64,000 nucleotides of DNA, from positions 97,421 through 161,420 of the forward strand of contig CACDWF010000002.1 of the NCBI GenBank assembly GCA_902556405.1. The letters are read 5' to 3'. Origin of the DNA: an uncultured Alphaproteobacteria bacterium. Its GTDB lineage: Bacteria > Pseudomonadota > Alphaproteobacteria > Rhodobacterales > Rhodobacteraceae. The notes under the pieces were generated by a model. That model worked only from the letters and a program-made list of their open reading frames with translations. It had not been told where the DNA came from and searched no databases. This document shows, piece by piece, positions 46,600 through 56,642 of the stretch (position 1 is its first letter; each line of letters opens with the position of its first letter). A program made the translations under genes and the position numbers.

Positions 46600-48123
46600 T
46601 TATTTTTGTCCATAAATAATGTCTAAATCAATCTCAAAAGCAGTTTGTATTTTTTTTAGTATCTCTGGGCTAAGGTGACTCTGAAAATTGCTAGAAAGCA
46701 TTTCTTCAAGGTTTTTTCTGGCTTCGTTTAGCATTGTATTATCTTTTTCTTTCATCCATAACTCTGGCGATAACCTTTTTGCCGATTTTGGATAATGAAA
46801 ATCAGTACTCATTCTTTTCAAGGTATCGGACTCTCCTAAAAAGTGCTTATCCCCATCAATTACTTGCTTTATAGACTCTAGATCATCTGTTAGCACTGGT
46901 ACATCTATGCTACGCATTGAACTCAAAATTGATCCACATAGTTCATTATCAAGTACAAAAGACTCAAGGGATACTCCCATTAGACCGCTAAGCATACCGC
47001 TTGCTTGTGTTATTAAATTTGCTCCAGACTGTGCTGATGTTGCTATTGAGAGAGCTTTCTCATAACCTGCTTGGTAATCTGGAATACTGCTGTCTGATGC
47101 ACCAGCGATTGATGAGTTTGGGATCTTGTAGTAATTCATCATTTGACTAAGCAAAGAGGTCGTTTGCGCTTGCTCTCCGCTTCCTCCAGCCATTCCGCCT
47201 GTTCTTAGGTCAGTTACCATAGCTCTAGGACCACAAATAACTTTTGAGTCTGGATCTAAAAGCCAACATATTAGCAAACCCGATAATGTCTCGGCAATCG
47301 TTTGACAGACTGATCCAACAATGCTGACTGGGCTAGAGGCACCTCTCTGTCCAAACACGTTTGCCATAACAGGAATACCGTATTTTACACTTTCTCTCAT
47401 AACTTCGCATGCTTCAGCATCTAACCTAAGTGGAGGAATTACGAAATTTATATTTAAAGACAAAAAAGGTGAGCGCCTAAAAGCGTCTTCTCCACCAGCT
47501 ATGAGATAGCAGACTTCTGCCAAGGATTTTACAGTCTTATGGTTGGCAACGCTTGTCATGACATGTTTTTTGGTAGCAGATAAAGATATAACTGCTGTAA
47601 AGATATCCATAAGGTTTGGGTCTGAAATATCTGTTAGAACTAACGGCCTAGAGAAAAAACTCAGGTTATCTAACCTATCAACAACTCGGGCTGCATTTAA
47701 AAGATCTTTTCCCAAAGAGGGCCGATAAACTTTTCTTTCATAGTCCAAAATAAGTGGAGCAGCACCTCCTGTTCCAAAATAAACACTTCCTTCTGACAGA
47801 TCTAAGTAGTTTTCGCGATTTTGGTGATGCAATAAAATTTTGTTATTAAAGGATTTTAGGCACTTATCGATTAGCTCTACCCCAAAGCAGAACCGATTAT
47901 TTTTTTTTATAATAGTTTTCTTATCAACAAAACATTCTAAAAATTTCGGAAGTAGCTCAAAGCCTATTTCCGACAGAATGTGTCGCACTCCTGCATTGAT
48001 CTCGGCTTTTTCTTTTTCTGATAGCGTTTTCAGACTGCTACCATACGCCCTTAAAGTTTGTGAGGCGTTGCAACAATTGTTAGCTTGAGTTCCACGGGAA
48101 CGCGATCCTCTTTTTCGACTCAT
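46600..48123 (-). CDS. MttB-family (trimethylamine/betaine-type) corrinoid methyltransferase, non-pyrrolysine
   Basis: A 507-residue TIM-barrel methyltransferase of the MttB superfamily, which moves a methyl group from a quaternary or tertiary amine to a corrinoid protein. Family segments are EGSVYFGTGGAAPLILD, RLDNLSFFSRPLV, TDLRTGGMAGGSGEQA and GANLITQASGMLSG. The frame has no internal TAG, so it belongs to the non-Pyl group that includes glycine-betaine demethylases. The N-terminus is basic and low in complexity (SRKRGSRSRG). No corrinoid protein or MtbA is next to it. It lies 30 bases after the cold-shock gene. Confidence 0.9.
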   Translation of the reverse strand: MSRKRGSRSRGTQANNCCNASQTLRAYGSSLKTLSEKEKAEINAGVRHILSEIGFELLPKFLECFVDKKTIIKKNNRFCFGVELIDKCLKSFNNKILLHHQNRENYLDLSEGSVYFGTGGAAPLILDYERKVYRPSLGKDLLNAARVVDRLDNLSFFSRPLVLTDISDPNLMDIFTAVISLSATKKHVMTSVANHKTVKSLAEVCYLIAGGEDAFRRSPFLSLNINFVIPPLRLDAEACEVMRESVKYGIPVMANVFGQRGASSPVSIVGSVCQTIAETLSGLLICWLLDPDSKVICGPRAMVTDLRTGGMAGGSGEQAQTTSLLSQMMNYYKIPNSSIAGASDSSIPDYQAGYEKALSIATSAQSGANLITQASGMLSGLMGVSLESFVLDNELCGSILSSMRSIDVPVLTDDLESIKQVIDGDKHFLGESDTLKRMSTDFHYPKSAKRLSPELWMKEKDNTMLNEARKNLEEMLSSNFQSHLSPEILKKIQTAFEIDLDIIYGQK

Positions 48124-48153
48124 AAATTTGTAAAGTTAACTAGACTAAAGCGC

Positions 48154-48360
48154 TTAATCGACTTTAATATTAATGGCAGATTTTCGCCCATCTTCAGAAG
48201 TCTCTATTTCAAAGGAAACCTCTTGGTCCTCATCAAGTCTTTTTAGACCAGCAGCCTGCACAGCAGTGATATGAACAAATACGTCCTTATCTTCTCCCTC
48301 CGGCGCTATGAAACCGTAGCCCTTTTTTTGGTTGAACCATTTTACGATACCTTTAGTCAT
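48154..48360 (-). CDS. Cold-shock-domain protein
   Basis: A 68-residue single OB-fold RNA chaperone. RNP1 [10 protein letters not shown] and RNP2 VFVHITAVQ are present, with the start [12 protein letters not shown]. An AAAGGAGAT ribosome site lies 6 bases before the ATG. A 5' leader with room for RNA structure lies upstream, 48361-48589. Confidence 0.96.
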   Translation of the reverse strand: MTKGIVKWFNQKKGYGFIAPEGEDKDVFVHITAVQAAGLKRLDEDQEVSFEIETSEDGRKSAINIKVD

Positions 48361-48589
48361 ACTATATCTCCTTTGATCGCCTATATTTCCGATCTTTTAG
48401 TCTGTATTCTACGACATCATCCCAATACATTAGGTAAAATCGTAAAATAAACCGTCATTCAAAAATCATTGGTGATAGCGATAGACTAATTACACCATCT
48501 TTTCAATTTATTTTTGTTATTTTATTTTTTTTGTTAAGATCAGTGACATCTCTGTAATATTCGAGAATTTTAAATGTAAGGAAATTACC

Positions 48590-49342
48590 ATGGTAAATAA
48601 AGTGGCGTGGATAACCGGGGCAGGGTCAGGTATTGGTGAAGCTTCGGCTATCAAACTTTCAGAAGAGGGTTTCGTTGTTGTACTTTCTGGAAGAACTAAG
48701 CAAGCTCTTGATGCAGTGGCATCAAAATGTAAAGGACAGGCTTCAGTAAAGCCACTGGATGTCTCTAATTCAGAAGATGTGAAAGGGGTGTTTGAAAGTA
48801 TCATTTCCGACTATGGTCGAATAGATGTTCTGGTTGCCAGTGCAGGTTTAAATGCGAAGAACAGAAACTGGCATAATGTGTCAGATGAAGATTTTGATCA
48901 AATTATAAAAATTGACTTGAACGGGGTGTTCTATACAAATCGTCTAGCACTAGAAAAAATGAAGGAGCAAAGAGAGGGTTTGATTATAAACATCTCTTCT
49001 TGGGCAGGGAAATATGTGACTACACTCACAGGACCTGCATATACAGCAGCTAAACATGGTGTGAATGCTTTAACCGAGGGAATAAATATGGAAGCGGGTC
49101 ACTTTGGTGTGAGAGCTTGTGCTATTTGCCCTGGTGAGGTGGCGACACCAATTCTTGATAAAAGGCCCATACCCGTATCCAAAGAAGACAAGGAAAAAAT
49201 GGTTCAGCCGGAAGACTGTGCGGAGACCATCGCATTTCTAGCTAAGCTATCACCCAGAGTATGTATAAATGAGATTACCATAAGTCCTACATGGAATAGA
49301 CTTTATGTAGCTGGACTTACCGATCAAATTCCAAAAAAATAA
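48590..49342 (+). CDS. Short-chain dehydrogenase/reductase
   Basis: A 250-residue NAD(P)-dependent classical SDR. The cofactor motif is ITGAGSGIGEASAI, and NAG is replaced by SAG in LVASAGLNAKN. The catalytic Ser (NISSWAG) and YxxxK (AYTAAKHG) are intact. Substrate unknown. It stands 7 bases before the EamA carrier and may share its transcript. Confidence 0.92.
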   Translation: MVNKVAWITGAGSGIGEASAIKLSEEGFVVVLSGRTKQALDAVASKCKGQASVKPLDVSNSEDVKGVFESIISDYGRIDVLVASAGLNAKNRNWHNVSDEDFDQIIKIDLNGVFYTNRLALEKMKEQREGLIINISSWAGKYVTTLTGPAYTAAKHGVNALTEGINMEAGHFGVRACAICPGEVATPILDKRPIPVSKEDKEKMVQPEDCAETIAFLAKLSPRVCINEITISPTWNRLYVAGLTDQIPKK

Positions 49343-49349
49343 AATCTTA

Positions 49350-50249
49350 ATGACCCAATTTTCAAATTTAGCCCAGTCTATTTTCTGGATGCTAGGGGCT
49401 ATGATCTCCTTCACTCTCATGGCGGTTTCAGGAAGAGAGCTGTTTTCGTCTTTAGATACCTTTGAAATTATGCTGTATCGGTCAATAGTAGGGATTTTTT
49501 TGGTTCTATCTTTTGGAAAATATTTTAATACTCTCAACGAAATACGAGTAGAGAATCTTACGCTTCATTTTATACGAAACCTAAGCCATTTTGGCGGTCA
49601 GAACTTTTGGTTCTATGCTATCGCATTGATACCCTTCTCTCAACTATTCGCTTTCGAATTTTCAACTCCTCTTTTTATAGTATTTCTAGCTCCTATTTTT
49701 CTAGGCGAACTATTAACAAAAGAAAAGCTTTTCGCGGCAGGGATTGGTTTTGTAGGTATTATGCTGGTAGCAAGACCTGATTTAAATGTTGTAAGCTGGG
49801 CATTGATCGCCGCATTTCTTCTTCCCATTTGTTTTGCAGCAACAGCGATTGCAACAAAGTTACTGACCCGTACTTTTAGTCTAACCTGTATACTCTTTTG
49901 GTTAGTGATTATGCAAACAGTGTTTAGTCTGATCTTCGCTGGGTATGATTTCACTATTGAATTACCATCAAAGTCCGATTTACCATTCTTACTTACAGTC
50001 TCTGTTACTGGGTTGACTGCCCATTTATGCATGACAAAGGCATTTAGTTTAGCGCCAGTTTCTGTAGTAATGCCGATCGATTTTGTAAGGTTACCTCTGA
50101 TATCTGTGGTAGGATACCTCTTTTATAATGAAGTGCTTACATGGTACATAATTTTGGGATCGATATTAGTATTTTTTGGAAACTACATTAATATAAAAGC
50201 AGAGGAGAGGGGACAAAGTTATGAAAGAATATCAAGATCTGAAAGATAG
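49350..50249 (+). CDS. EamA/DMT-superfamily transporter
   Basis: A 299-residue membrane protein with ten predicted helices in two EamA repeats (ALIPFSQLFAFEFSTPLFIV in the first, SLAPVSVVMPIDFVRLPLI in the second). It is likely an exporter of a metabolite. Its last 29 bases overlap apt, an unusually deep overlap that suggests coupled translation. Confidence 0.9.
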   Translation: MTQFSNLAQSIFWMLGAMISFTLMAVSGRELFSSLDTFEIMLYRSIVGIFLVLSFGKYFNTLNEIRVENLTLHFIRNLSHFGGQNFWFYAIALIPFSQLFAFEFSTPLFIVFLAPIFLGELLTKEKLFAAGIGFVGIMLVARPDLNVVSWALIAAFLLPICFAATAIATKLLTRTFSLTCILFWLVIMQTVFSLIFAGYDFTIELPSKSDLPFLLTVSVTGLTAHLCMTKAFSLAPVSVVMPIDFVRLPLISVVGYLFYNEVLTWYIILGSILVFFGNYINIKAEERGQSYERISRSER

Positions 50250-50754
50250 CATTAGGACAGTTTCAGATTATCCAGTTCAAGGTGTTCAATTCAGGGATAT
50301 TACAACACTTCTTCAAAAGCCTCATTTATTCAAAAAAATGATTAATGCTATGACAAGTCAATGGAAACCGTATCAGATCGATGCAATTTTAAGTATTGAG
50401 TCTAGGGGATTCATAATGGCAGGAGCTCTAGCATACAATTTAGATACCGCGTTTATTCCGCTTAGAAAACCTCAGAAGCTACCATTTAAAACATACTCTG
50501 TTTCCTACGAACTCGAGTATGGAGCTACGGACATGCATATTCATACTGATGCACTCGATGGGCTCACCAATCTTCTCATAATTGATGATCTACTAGCAAC
50601 AGGTGGAACGGTTATGGCAGCGCTCGATCTAATACAGAAATTCCAAGATAAAAAAGTTATTGGCGCTGGCTTCGTCATTAATCTCCCCGAATTAGGTGGT
50701 CGTACGAAACTCGAAACGCTCGGCGTTCAATCAAAATATATATTAGAATTTTGA
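50221..50754 (+). CDS. apt: Adenine phosphoribosyltransferase
   Basis: Purine salvage enzyme that makes AMP from adenine and PRPP. The PRPP site LLIIDDLLATGGTVMAAL, the start YPVQGVQFRDITTLL and SIESRGFIMAGALAY are family marks. At 177 residues it is complete. The start at 50221 lies inside the preceding transporter gene. Confidence 0.96.
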   Translation: MKEYQDLKDSIRTVSDYPVQGVQFRDITTLLQKPHLFKKMINAMTSQWKPYQIDAILSIESRGFIMAGALAYNLDTAFIPLRKPQKLPFKTYSVSYELEYGATDMHIHTDALDGLTNLLIIDDLLATGGTVMAALDLIQKFQDKKVIGAGFVINLPELGGRTKLETLGVQSKYILEF

Positions 50755-50831
50755 TAAAATAAATTCAAATTAAGAACGAATCGTTATTTAATATACAAGA
50801 TTAATATTTGTATTATTCCAGGGAGGGACAA

Positions 50832-53800
50832 ATGACTGATTCCAAAGCAATGATTGCTATGTTCGATGCATTTGATAATGCAAACCAGGGCCTTGCTATT
50901 TGGGATGAAGGGGACAATTTGATTGGTTTCAATTCTATCTACAGGGATATTTTTAAAAATAATATGCTTAGTGAACCTAAGATCGGAATAAACTTTGGTC
51001 AGTCCTATGAAGAAGCGTCAAAAAAACCTGAATTTCAAGTTAGCCCAGAAAATATTAAACAAAGATTTAAGATAAGGGACAAAGCACGTAAAAATAAAAA
51101 ACCAATTGAGAATGAGTCTAAGCTGGAAAATGGAATTTGGCTAAACGTTAGAGAAACAGCCTCTAATGACGGCCACATGATAACCGTTATTACTGATGTA
51201 ACTCAAAGTAAAAATAGTGCTGAAATGCAAACAAGACTGTCTAGTGCTATCGACTCTATACCTTCCCATGTAATGTTTTGGGATAAAGATGAAAAATTAA
51301 TAAAGGCAAATGAGCTAGCAATAAATGAGAATCTTGAAGATGGAATTAGATTAACTGAAGGGATGTCTTACTCTGATTTTTTGACAAGTCAGTTTTCAAA
51401 AAAGCTATATTCCGTTCCTAATGACTTTTCTGTAAATAAATTTGTTGAAAAAAGACTAAAGGAACGCGCAGAGCTTACATCCAAATCAACAAAGGTAAGA
51501 TACAAAAATGGTAAAACCGTTATCAGAACGGAAAATAAGCTGGCGGATGGAGGAATATTAACTATCCTCAATGATGTAAGTGAGCTTGAAGAAAAAGAGG
51601 CATCTGAAAAGCTACTTTCTTTGTCTATTGACAATATGTCAGGCCAGATAGCTCTATGGAATAAAGATCTAAAGTTAGTTAGATTTAATCTGGCTTATAA
51701 GGAAGCAGCAGACAGTTTTGCGGTGAAAGTTGACCTTGGAATGTCTTTTAGAGAATTACTGAGCAATCAAATAAAAGCTGGGATGTTTTTTCTATCTTCG
51801 GATAAAGAGAAGAAGGAGTGGCTTGAAAACGGAGTTAAGTATTTTTCTGAGTTAAAGTCAGAAACTACCCTGACCTACAGAAATACTAACGGTAGATATG
51901 CAATGGTTGCCGATAAAAGGCTGGATGACGGCAGCATTTTGCAGGTTATCTCTGATGTCACCCATATTAAAGATCAAGAGAAGGAATTAAAACGTTTAAA
52001 AGATGGCATAGATAATCTTCCAACTGCGGTTGCATTTTGGAATGAGAATAATGAGCTTATTTATTCGAATAAGATCCAAAGAGATGCTCAAGAAAAAATA
52101 GGTTTTAACATGAAGCCTGGAGCAAAAAGGTTAGACATGTTGAAAAATCAATTTAAGAAAAATATGATAAGTGTCGAAGGTTATAATAAAGCAGAAGATT
52201 ATTTTAAAGATTCCATGAAGAGATTGAATGCCTCTGAAGATGGTTATAATCAAGAATTTCAATTTAACTTAGACGGTGAGCAGGGGTTTATTTTAGGCTA
52301 TTCTAAAAAGTTAACAAGTGGTGATTGGATTCAAACTTTTACCCCTATAACCGAGCTAAGAAAAAGAGAATTAGATTTGAGAAGACTTTCAGATGGAATA
52401 GAAAATTTAAGTAATCCAACTATTCTTTGGACAAATGATGATAAAGTATTTTTTTGTAACGAAGCCGCTAGAGAAGTTCAACATAAGTGGGGTATAGATT
52501 TAAAACCAGGCGTAGATAGAAGAGTGTTAATTGAAAACTCTATATCGAAGGGATTATTTTCCCTTCCAGAGAACCAATCAATTGAAGATTATTTGTTACT
52601 CAATAAGAGCGAACTCAAAAAGAATAAGGGAAAACTAGTTTATGAGCTGGGAAGTGAAGAAGAGACTTGGATATTAAATATAGTTGGGCTTAGCGATGAA
52701 AGCTATATTCAGAGCTACACGAACATTACAGATATTAAAAACAAAGAAAAGCAATTAAGTCGATTGCAAGAGGGAATCGAGCAGATTGATGCTATAGCCT
52801 TCTGGGATGATAAAGATCAGTTAATATACGCAAATAAAAGTCTTCGTGATTTTCAATTCAATATTGGTTTTGAGATGAGGCCTGGGGTTTCAAGAGTTGA
52901 AATGATAAAAAACCAAATTGCAAAAGGAGCAATTAACTATGGGTATGACTCTGCAGAGCAATTCCATGATGAATTTATGCAGAGGGTCGATGAGGCGTCG
53001 AAAGAGGGAACTGGCGCAAGCGCTGAATTTTCCTCAGTGATTGATGGGAAAGATGTATTTTTGCTTGTTACTGGTCATAGACTAACAAATGGTGATTGGG
53101 TTCAACAAGTAACGAATGTAACTGAGCTTAGAAAGCGAGAGTCAGACCTAAAACGATTGTATAATGCTATCGATGTGCTGCCATTAGGAATAAATGTTTG
53201 GGATGAAAATCATAAGCTGTTTTATTTCAATAAAATGGCACAAAGTGTACAGTCCAGTTTTGGTTTTGAACTTAAGGAAGGAGTTTCTAGGGAAAAGATG
53301 CTGAATAACTCTATTCAAAAAGGTTTGCTTACATTGGATAATAATGCCTCCGTAGAAGACTTTATAAGAGCAAGTGTTAAAAGAATGGCAGAGAACAAAG
53401 ATGGTTACACCAATGAAATTAATATGGATCAATATCAATGGCTTGCTACTACCATAGGTCTAGATGATGGCGCGTATATTCAGAGCTATACAGATATTAC
53501 TGAGATAAAAAAACAGCAGGAGGAAAAAGAACGTGTCGTGAAAGGTTTAGATGAGGTTGGCGGTATAGCACTGGCAGGTTGGAGCAAAGATAACAAATTG
53601 TTATTTGCAAATAAGTTTTTCAAGGATTTTGCGGCTGGCATAGGATTTGACCTTATCCCAGGCGTCGACCGACTGGAGCTTATAAAGCATCAATGGTCTA
53701 AGGGCGCTCTACGAGCTCTTGAAACCTCTCCAGAAGCATATCACAAGCGACATCTCCAAGAAATGGACTCAAACCCGGACGGGTTCACATTTGAGTTTGA

Positions 53801-56642
53801 GTTTCAAAATGAAGATGGAGCTCGTAATGCACAACAAACCGCTAGAAGATCTGCAAATGGTGACTGGTACCAGATTATTACGGATATTACAGACATAAAG
53901 AAACAACAAGTAGAACTAAAAAGACTATATGATGCGGTTGATAAACTGGTAAATCCGGTAACAATTTGGGACAAGGACAACAAGCTATTTTTCTGCAACG
54001 AGTCTGCTAGGGAAAGAAATTTAAGTACATGGCAATATGAATTGAGGCCTGGAGTTTACAGAGGTGATATGATCCGACACCTTACTACAAAGGGTCTTAC
54101 ACTTCCTGATAATATGACGGTAGAAGAATATATGGGGTTTCAGAAAGGAAGGATGCTAGAGGTCAAAGATGGAATAACTGCTGAGTCAAAAATGGGTGAT
54201 TTGACGTTTTTGGCTACTTCAAGGTTACTCGAGGATGGAGGGATAATTCAGAATTTTACTGATATATCCGAACAGAAAAAACATGAGGAAATGGTTGAGA
54301 TACAAAAGGAAAGATACTCAAAAGTTCTTGGAGATTTGAATACGATTGTGTTTGACAGTGATTTGGAAAACAATGTCATAACATATGAGGTCCCAGACTC
54401 CATGAAAAGTGGATGGGGCAACACCCCTACAGTTTGGAATGAAGACAATGCTTATGACATGATCCATAAAGATTTTCTTGAGGATTATAAGAAAAGTTTT
54501 ATTAACCACATTCGGGGTAATTCAGAGGAGGTCAGTATTGAGCACATCAACGTGTTAGATGGTGTTGAGAATTGGTATCGAACCAGAGCTAAGGCGACGT
54601 TTGAGAATGGCAGAGCAGTGAGAATACTTGGTATTGTAGAAGATATAAATAGCAAAAAAGCCTTAGAGTTGGAGGTAGAAAGGGCTCAACAACAGGTTGC
54701 CAATGCAGTAAATAATATTGAAGCTGGAATATTGTTTTGGGACAGCAGTGACAAGTTGGTTTTGACTAATACTTACATGGAAAAGTTATTTGGTGAGAGA
54801 GTAGAGCAAGGTACTTTATTTCGAGATAGTACAGATATATTTGTAAAGAGTGGTATACTCGAAATGGAAGGAAAGGAGTTGACCGATTGGATTGAAAACA
54901 GAGTTATAGAAAGAAACAAAATAGTTGATACGGAAGTTACTTTTTTACCACCCACTAAAGATGGACGAATACTTCAAGTAGCTAGCAAGCGCCTTCCTGA
55001 TAACGGTTTATTGCAAGTATTTTATGACATTACAGATTTAAAAGCTCGAGAAAAAGACTTGGAAGCTACTGTTAATGAACTTAACCTCGCTAAAGAGCAA
55101 GCAGATGGTGCGAACAAAGCAAAAAGTCAATTTCTAGCAAACATGAGCCATGAGCTAAGGACGCCACTGAACGCAGTAATAGGACTTACTGAAATGCTCA
55201 AAGAAGATGCCGAGGATGATGGGAATGATGACTACCTTGAGCCACTAGAGAGAATTCATGGAGCTAGTAGGCATTTGCTGAATTTGATAAACGATGTTCT
55301 GGATTTATCAAAAATTGAAGCTGGAAAAGTTGAACTTTATAACGAAAATTTCTCTTTGCCTGCCTTACTGGAGGAAGTTGCAGACACCTCAAGAACTTTA
55401 GTAGAGCAAAAAAACAATAAACTGATGCTAAATATTGAGCCAGACATCACTTTTATAAATGCCGATGTCACAAGAACAAAGCAAATTGTTCTAAATCTGA
55501 TTTCAAATGCCGCTAAATTTTGTGAAAATGGGAAAATATCAATTAATGTCAAATCAAAAAAACTCTCTAAAAAGAGACTTATTGAGATTGATGTTAAAGA
55601 CTCTGGCATAGGTATGACACAAGAGCAAATCGATAAGTTATTTCATGCTTTCACTCAAGCAGATGCTTCTACTACAAGAAAGTACGGAGGAACGGGTTTG
55701 GGTCTAACTATCGTACAGAACCTTGCAAAGTTGATGGGTGGGGATGTTTCGGTAAAAAGTGAATTAGGTAAAGGAACAACTTTTACAGTTAGTATTCAGG
55801 ATATCGAAGTAGATGAGAACTCTAATGTTGATGCTGAGGACTTAGAGAACCTTAATCGGCAGACTGCTTTAGTATCTGAGAAAGATGGGAAAAGCACAAT
55901 TTTGGTGATTGATGATGACCCAACAATTAGAGACCTCATGACAAGACACTTGGAAAAGAATAATTTCAGTGTACTAAAAGCTCTTGATGGTGCTCAGGGT
56001 ATTAAAATGGCAAGGGAATACAAGCCCGATGCAATTACTTTGGATATTTTGATGCCTGAAATGGATGGATGGTCCGTATTACGAACGTTGAAAGCGGATA
56101 AGGAAGTTTCTCATATTCCTGTTGTAATGGCTTCTATAATTGATGAAAAGAAGAAAGGATTTTCTCTAGGAGCAGCTGACTACCTATCAAAGCCCGTAGA
56201 AAGAGACAGATTAATAGGTTCAATAAGTAAATTGCTTGGCAGCAAATCAGGAAAAGTCATTTTGATTGTCGAAGACCATGACGATTTGAGATTTACTGTT
56301 AAAGAAGCACTTACTAGTGCAGACAATATCGTGTTGGAAGCGAGTAACGGAATAGAGGCTCTGGATGTACTAAACGATAAGACTAGCCATAGCCCGGACC
56401 TAATCTTACTTGATTTAATGATGCCTGAAATGAATGGGTTTGAGTTCTTGGAAGCCTATCGTACTCAATTTGAAAAACAGGTGCCAGTAATTGTAATTAC
56501 AGGAGCCGATTTGGATGAAAATGACAAAAAGTTTTTGTCTTCGGAGACTAGCAGAGTATTGGAAAAATCTTCTATGAGTGATACTGGAATAGCTGATCAT
56601 TTAGTAAAAACAATTGAATCCGTTGCAGGAGTAGGCAAATGA
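50832..56642 (+). CDS. Giant PAS-array hybrid histidine kinase with two receiver domains
   Basis: A soluble sensor kinase of 1936 residues with no membrane segment. About eleven PAS-like units of 125-130 residues are followed by HisKA (phospho-acceptor His1440 in MSHELRTPLN), HATPase_c (NLISNAAKF, KDSGIGM, GGTGLGLTI) and two receiver domains with Asp1738 and Asp1861. Units 4-9 alternate two types. Unit 10 is a more standard PAS/PAC. I take ATG at 50832 because GGGAGGG precedes it; an upstream TTG at 50808 would run through that site. Its stop overlaps the next gene (ATGA). Signals are unknown; a redox or ligand input is possible. PAS units carry no clear haem or flavin motif that I can identify. 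Confidence 0.93.
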   Translation: MTDSKAMIAMFDAFDNANQGLAIWDEGDNLIGFNSIYRDIFKNNMLSEPKIGINFGQSYEEASKKPEFQVSPENIKQRFKIRDKARKNKKPIENESKLENGIWLNVRETASNDGHMITVITDVTQSKNSAEMQTRLSSAIDSIPSHVMFWDKDEKLIKANELAINENLEDGIRLTEGMSYSDFLTSQFSKKLYSVPNDFSVNKFVEKRLKERAELTSKSTKVRYKNGKTVIRTENKLADGGILTILNDVSELEEKEASEKLLSLSIDNMSGQIALWNKDLKLVRFNLAYKEAADSFAVKVDLGMSFRELLSNQIKAGMFFLSSDKEKKEWLENGVKYFSELKSETTLTYRNTNGRYAMVADKRLDDGSILQVISDVTHIKDQEKELKRLKDGIDNLPTAVAFWNENNELIYSNKIQRDAQEKIGFNMKPGAKRLDMLKNQFKKNMISVEGYNKAEDYFKDSMKRLNASEDGYNQEFQFNLDGEQGFILGYSKKLTSGDWIQTFTPITELRKRELDLRRLSDGIENLSNPTILWTNDDKVFFCNEAAREVQHKWGIDLKPGVDRRVLIENSISKGLFSLPENQSIEDYLLLNKSELKKNKGKLVYELGSEEETWILNIVGLSDESYIQSYTNITDIKNKEKQLSRLQEGIEQIDAIAFWDDKDQLIYANKSLRDFQFNIGFEMRPGVSRVEMIKNQIAKGAINYGYDSAEQFHDEFMQRVDEASKEGTGASAEFSSVIDGKDVFLLVTGHRLTNGDWVQQVTNVTELRKRESDLKRLYNAIDVLPLGINVWDENHKLFYFNKMAQSVQSSFGFELKEGVSREKMLNNSIQKGLLTLDNNASVEDFIRASVKRMAENKDGYTNEINMDQYQWLATTIGLDDGAYIQSYTDITEIKKQQEEKERVVKGLDEVGGIALAGWSKDNKLLFANKFFKDFAAGIGFDLIPGVDRLELIKHQWSKGALRALETSPEAYHKRHLQEMDSNPDGFTFEFEFQNEDGARNAQQTARRSANGDWYQIITDITDIKKQQVELKRLYDAVDKLVNPVTIWDKDNKLFFCNESARERNLSTWQYELRPGVYRGDMIRHLTTKGLTLPDNMTVEEYMGFQKGRMLEVKDGITAESKMGDLTFLATSRLLEDGGIIQNFTDISEQKKHEEMVEIQKERYSKVLGDLNTIVFDSDLENNVITYEVPDSMKSGWGNTPTVWNEDNAYDMIHKDFLEDYKKSFINHIRGNSEEVSIEHINVLDGVENWYRTRAKATFENGRAVRILGIVEDINSKKALELEVERAQQQVANAVNNIEAGILFWDSSDKLVLTNTYMEKLFGERVEQGTLFRDSTDIFVKSGILEMEGKELTDWIENRVIERNKIVDTEVTFLPPTKDGRILQVASKRLPDNGLLQVFYDITDLKAREKDLEATVNELNLAKEQADGANKAKSQFLANMSHELRTPLNAVIGLTEMLKEDAEDDGNDDYLEPLERIHGASRHLLNLINDVLDLSKIEAGKVELYNENFSLPALLEEVADTSRTLVEQKNNKLMLNIEPDITFINADVTRTKQIVLNLISNAAKFCENGKISINVKSKKLSKKRLIEIDVKDSGIGMTQEQIDKLFHAFTQADASTTRKYGGTGLGLTIVQNLAKLMGGDVSVKSELGKGTTFTVSIQDIEVDENSNVDAEDLENLNRQTALVSEKDGKSTILVIDDDPTIRDLMTRHLEKNNFSVLKALDGAQGIKMAREYKPDAITLDILMPEMDGWSVLRTLKADKEVSHIPVVMASIIDEKKKGFSLGAADYLSKPVERDRLIGSISKLLGSKSGKVILIVEDHDDLRFTVKEALTSADNIVLEASNGIEALDVLNDKTSHSPDLILLDLMMPEMNGFEFLEAYRTQFEKQVPVIVITGADLDENDKKFLSSETSRVLEKSSMSDTGIADHLVKTIESVAGVGK
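52012..54320 (+). repeat. Three tandem A-B pairs of PAS units within the kinase gene
   Basis: Unit starts are near 52012, 52404, 52785, 53172, 53555 and 53943, so each pair spans about 770 bases. A units (first, third, fifth) share a central Tyr/Ala/Glu segment and GDW(I/V/Y)Q near the end. B units (second, fourth, sixth) share KGL, a Leu-x-x-Asn stretch, (V/I)E(D/E)(Y/F) and (Y/I)IQ(S/N)(Y/F)T. The pattern is visible in protein; DNA identity is low, so the duplication is old. Confidence 0.75.

Noticed and set aside
46600..48123. Pyrrolysine-type trimethylamine methyltransferase
   Set aside because: The frame runs without an in-frame TAG, and no pylS, pylB or pylT is seen. It belongs to the non-Pyl branch.
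49640..50032. 130-codon antisense frame in the EamA gene
   Set aside because: It is the reverse of membrane-helix codons and has no start signal or recognisable domain.
50832..56642. DNA-level repeat or assembly duplication in the kinase
   Set aside because: The units differ strongly in bases and in protein. The similarity is old domain duplication, not a sequencing artefact.
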